DNA from: CAYYOS01 sp964473355
GTDB lineage: Bacteria; Pseudomonadota; Gammaproteobacteria; Burkholderiales; REEB80
DNA length: 7,522 nt
Direction: 5' to 3'
NCBI GenBank assembly: GCA_964473355.1
Contig: CAYYOS010000123.1
Span: 1-7,522, forward strand
The position numbers were made by a program, and so were the translations under genes. Shown in pieces: positions 4,590 through 7,522 of this stretch; position 1 is the first letter of the stretch; each line of letters opens with the position of its first letter. Under the pieces are notes generated by a model. That model was given only the letters and a program-made list of their open reading frames with translations, had not been told where the DNA came from and searched no databases.

Positions 4590-7301
4590 ATGTCGATTGT
4601 GCTTTTATTTGTTGGTGCCATTATTGGAGGCGCGTTCGAGGGGGCAGAGGGCGCTCTACTGGGTGGTGTTGTTGGATTTATGCTGGGTCTTATACAGCAG
4701 CTGTCGCTGCGTATTTCTCGGCTTGAAAAGCAGTTGGCGGCGCTCAGTTTAAAATTTGGTCAAGCGACTTTTTCCCCGGCCCCCGAGCAAGCGCCCGCAG
4801 CCCCCACGAACGTTACCCCAACCTATTCGCCCCCACCACAACCCTTAAAAAAGCCGACGCCACCGCTTACGTCCACCCGGGTTACGGACGAGGCGTTAGA
4901 ACAATCTCCAGCCGCCGCGGATCCGCATGAAGATGTAGCTGAATCCCAAACCTCTCCTAATTCTTTTTCCATTTACGATCTTTGGAGCAGAGGCGTTGAT
5001 TGGATAGTAACTTATTTCACCGGCGGCAACCCGGCGGTGCGTATCGGCGTCATCGTCTTATTTTTCGGTGTGGCTTTTTTGCTTAAGTACGCGGCGGAGC
5101 ACGCCAAACTGCCTATCGAAGCAAGGTTAATTGGTGTGGCGCTAGGCAGTATCGTGATGCTAGTCATAGGCTGGCGCCTGCGTCTAAGTCGAGCGTCTTA
5201 CGCAGTGGTGCTGCAAGGTGGCGGTGTCGGCTTACTATATATGACAGTGTTTGCTGCGCTGCGTTTGTACAGCCTTATTTCTCCCTTAGGCGCTTTGCTA
5301 ATAATGCTGGCAGTGGTGGTTTTTTCTGCCGTGCTCGCGCTATTGCAAAATGCGCGATCCTTAGCAGTTTTAGGAACAATAGGCGGATTTTTAGCGCCCA
5401 TTCTCACCTCATCTGGTGATGGTAACCATGTTTTATTATTTAGTTATTTTAGTTTACTCAACGTCGGTATAGTAATCATTGCGTGGTACAAATCATGGCG
5501 GATACTAAACTTCATTGGTTTCATATTTACCTTTGTTTTAGGCGTGCTCTGGGGTCACACTGCTTACCGCCCGGAACATTTTTCCAGTACCGAACCGTTT
5601 TTAATTCTTTCTTTCCTTTTTTACACGACCATCGCGGTTTTGTTTGCGCTACGAAACCAAAACCGCCCGGATTATATCGATGGCACTTTAATGTTTGGCA
5701 CGCCAATTATTGTTTTTGCTTTACAAGCGAATTTAATAGGCAACTATAGATACGGCCTTAGCCTTAGCGCGCTAGGGTTCGGCTTATTTTATCTCTTGCT
5801 AACAAAATGGGTGTTAACGCGAAACCTGAATAGCGTGCGCATGCTTTCCGAATCTTTGCTTGCTTTAGGGATAATTTTCGGCACGCTGGCGATACCTTTG
5901 GCTTTAGATGCGCGCTGGACGTCCGCCGCATGGGCCGTTGAAGGCGCAGGCTTGCTTTGGTTAGGCGTGCGCAATAACAAAAGCATCGCCCAAATTTTTG
6001 GCGTAGCTTTGCAAGTGTTGGCGGGCTTAGCATTTTATAAAGGTTGGGGTCTTCTACACGGCACGCAGCCCGTTCTCAATAGCGTTTACATGGGTTGCGC
6101 CATCATTAGTTTGACTGGTTTTTTTTCAAGTTATCTATTGTATAAATACAGTGAGCGTATTCCAGAGGCACGATCAATTGGCGTCGCGCTCCTAGTTTGG
6201 GCAATATTATGGTGGTATGGCGGGGCGATGTGGGAAATTGATTTGCGCATTGAGAAGTTATATCAACCCCACGCATTCTTAATTTTTGCCAGCCTCTCCA
6301 GCGCTGTTTTACTTATGTTAAGTCAGCGCCTGCATTGGCGGTGGCTAGACGTTCCCGCACTTAGCTTATTGGTAGTTATGGTCATGATCGCCGCGCTTAC
6401 CGCAGTACTCGGGCACCATCCCTCGGCTCACCTGGGTTATGCAGCGTGGCCGCTGACGTTCACTATTTACTATTGGATTTTGTATCAAAATCGTACGCGC
6501 CACACTGACCTTAAGTTAGCGCATGCAGCCACACTGTGGTTGCTAGTCGCATTAATTTCTTGGGAAATTGCCTGGAACGTAGATCGCCTAGTCGAAGGTG
6601 CTAAAATTTGGCGGATAACCGCATGGGCCCTGCCTTCCGCATTGCTACTCTTATCGTTTAATAATTTGCGAAAGCGCATAACCTGGCCGCTTAACACAAA
6701 TGAAGCCGATTACACCCACCTGGGTTTAGCACCTTTGGCGGTCTTTTTAATCTTATGGTCGGTAATCACTAATTTTACCCAGAGCGGCGATCCCTCACCG
6801 CTACTATATTTACCCTTCTTAAATCCCTTGGATGTGGTGCAAGCGCTGATCTTACTCGCGATCCTCAAGTGGAGCGCCATACAACGGGGCATCTCGCCCA
6901 CGCCCGAAGCATCCATTTCTCATCTTGGCATTTTGCGCGTCATCGCCCTCGCCGGTTTGATATGGACTACAGCGATCTTAGTGCGTAGCTTGCACGCCTG
7001 GGGTAACGTGGGTTTTTCGCGCCAGGAAATATTTAATTCAGTATTGGTTCAAGCCGGGGTGTCGATTTTATGGACGCTCATCGCTTTCGCTACGATGTTC
7101 ATCGCGACTAAACGAGGCTCGCGAACCCTGTGGATTGCGGGTGCGACCTTAGCCGCGGTGGTTGTCGTTAAACTTTTTATCATCGATCTATCTAACACCG
7201 GGACCATCGCACGAATTGTTTCCTTTATTGGGGTTGGCGTGCTGCTATTGGTGGCAGGATATTTTTCCCCCGTACCGCCGCGCACGGCAGGCGAAAAATG
7301 A
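4590..7301 (+). CDS. DUF2339 polytopic inner-membrane protein
   Basis: This 903-aa membrane protein belongs to an uncharacterised family. The N-terminus has a Gly-rich hydrophobic segment (about 3-36), a short coiled-coil-like helix (37-55, with RISRLEKQLAAL) and a long Pro/Ala-rich linker (about 60-120). Then comes the DUF2339 body: 'GGNPAVRIGVIVLFFGVAFLLKY' around 145-167, LQGGGVGLLYMTVFAALRLY around 208-227, GGFLAPILTSSGDGNH at 265-280, WRILNFIGFIFTF around 303-315, and 'WTSAAWAVEGAGLLWLGVR' at 443-461. The rest is a dense series of hydrophobic helices to the end, probably more than twenty in all. The length is usual for the family. The ATG at 4590 follows AAGGGG at close spacing. The stop overlaps the next gene by ATGA, so the two are likely co-translated. 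The family name is secure from these motifs; the function is unknown. Confidence 0.93.
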   Translation: MSIVLLFVGAIIGGAFEGAEGALLGGVVGFMLGLIQQLSLRISRLEKQLAALSLKFGQATFSPAPEQAPAAPTNVTPTYSPPPQPLKKPTPPLTSTRVTDEALEQSPAAADPHEDVAESQTSPNSFSIYDLWSRGVDWIVTYFTGGNPAVRIGVIVLFFGVAFLLKYAAEHAKLPIEARLIGVALGSIVMLVIGWRLRLSRASYAVVLQGGGVGLLYMTVFAALRLYSLISPLGALLIMLAVVVFSAVLALLQNARSLAVLGTIGGFLAPILTSSGDGNHVLLFSYFSLLNVGIVIIAWYKSWRILNFIGFIFTFVLGVLWGHTAYRPEHFSSTEPFLILSFLFYTTIAVLFALRNQNRPDYIDGTLMFGTPIIVFALQANLIGNYRYGLSLSALGFGLFYLLLTKWVLTRNLNSVRMLSESLLALGIIFGTLAIPLALDARWTSAAWAVEGAGLLWLGVRNNKSIAQIFGVALQVLAGLAFYKGWGLLHGTQPVLNSVYMGCAIISLTGFFSSYLLYKYSERIPEARSIGVALLVWAILWWYGGAMWEIDLRIEKLYQPHAFLIFASLSSAVLLMLSQRLHWRWLDVPALSLLVVMVMIAALTAVLGHHPSAHLGYAAWPLTFTIYYWILYQNRTRHTDLKLAHAATLWLLVALISWEIAWNVDRLVEGAKIWRITAWALPSALLLLSFNNLRKRITWPLNTNEADYTHLGLAPLAVFLILWSVITNFTQSGDPSPLLYLPFLNPLDVVQALILLAILKWSAIQRGISPTPEASISHLGILRVIALAGLIWTTAILVRSLHAWGNVGFSRQEIFNSVLVQAGVSILWTLIAFATMFIATKRGSRTLWIAGATLAAVVVVKLFIIDLSNTGTIARIVSFIGVGVLLLVAGYFSPVPPRTAGEK

Positions 7302-7522
7302 TCCGCCTGACCTATATATTTACGCTTACATTTTTTTGTTGCGGCGTTCTTCTGGCTGCCTCAAAACCTCAGGACTTTGCCTTTGGCGCAAATATTAGCG
7401 GGGACGCAAGCAACACGATATATCGCGTAACGCTCCCCGATGATATTTATCGAAAAATTACGCGTGCCGACTTAGGCGATATCGCCGTTTTTAATGGTAA
7501 AGGAGAAGTTGTGCCGTTCTTA
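7298..7522 (+). CDS. DUF3999-like secreted/envelope protein (3' end outside window)
   Basis: The frame opens at the ATG overlapping the DUF2339 stop (ATGA) and stays open for 75 codons to the window edge. It begins MIRLTYIFTLTFFCCGVLLAAS, a Sec signal peptide with probable cleavage after residue 21. The start of the mature region resembles the N-terminal part of DUF3999 proteins: 'IYRVTLPDDIYRKITRADLGDIAVFNGKGEVVPF' at about 41-74, fitting the family's 'dL.DlrvfN..Ge.VP' pattern. DUF3999 proteins are usually several hundred residues with a C-terminal membrane anchor, which would lie beyond the window. I recall DUF2339 and DUF3999 genes often being adjacent, which supports the call. The function is unknown; a periplasmic partner of the DUF2339 protein is a reasonable inference. 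Confidence 0.82.
   Translation, partial: MIRLTYIFTLTFFCCGVLLAASKPQDFAFGANISGDASNTIYRVTLPDDIYRKITRADLGDIAVFNGKGEVVPFL

Noticed and set aside
7162..7398. 78-codon plus-strand frame across the DUF2339/DUF3999 junction
   Set aside because: Out of frame with both strong genes and overlaps each of them; no ribosome site or conserved motif.

Overview
The window looks like a chromosomal segment of a Gram-negative bacterium, most likely a gammaproteobacterium. The reasons are a MacB-type ABC transporter joined to a TolC-type outer-membrane factor, several Sec signal peptides, and the DUF2339/DUF3999 membrane-protein pair. The assignment rests on protein families and architecture only; no rRNA, tRNA or taxonomic marker gene is present. 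I see no mobile element, CRISPR array or RNA gene.

Bases 1-3584 (+ strand) hold the 3' part of a tightly packed operon. In order it encodes a MacB/LolD-type ATPase (start lies left of the window), a MacB-type permease with a large periplasmic domain, a TolC-like outer-membrane factor, and a small secreted protein of unknown function. The junctions are a 1-base overlap, an 8-base overlap and direct abutment, which suggests translational coupling. A periplasmic adaptor (MacA/HlyD type) would be expected just upstream. Together these would make a tripartite export machine spanning both membranes; its substrate cannot be read from the sequence.

Bases 3600-4167 (- strand) hold a convergent single gene for a glycine-zipper protein with an 11-residue Trp/Lys repeat at its C-terminal end. 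It has a strong Shine-Dalgarno sequence. Its intrinsic terminator pairs well only in the minus-strand transcript, so the efflux operon has no obvious terminator of its own.

Bases 4168-4589 are a 422-base divergent intergenic region. It holds short inverted and direct repeats, a candidate extended -10 promoter and a 10-bp hairpin in the presumed leader of the next gene.

Bases 4590-7522 (+ strand) hold a 903-residue polytopic DUF2339 inner-membrane protein. It overlaps by ATGA the start of a DUF3999-like secreted protein that runs off the right edge. The pair is probably co-translated and may act as an envelope complex of unknown function.
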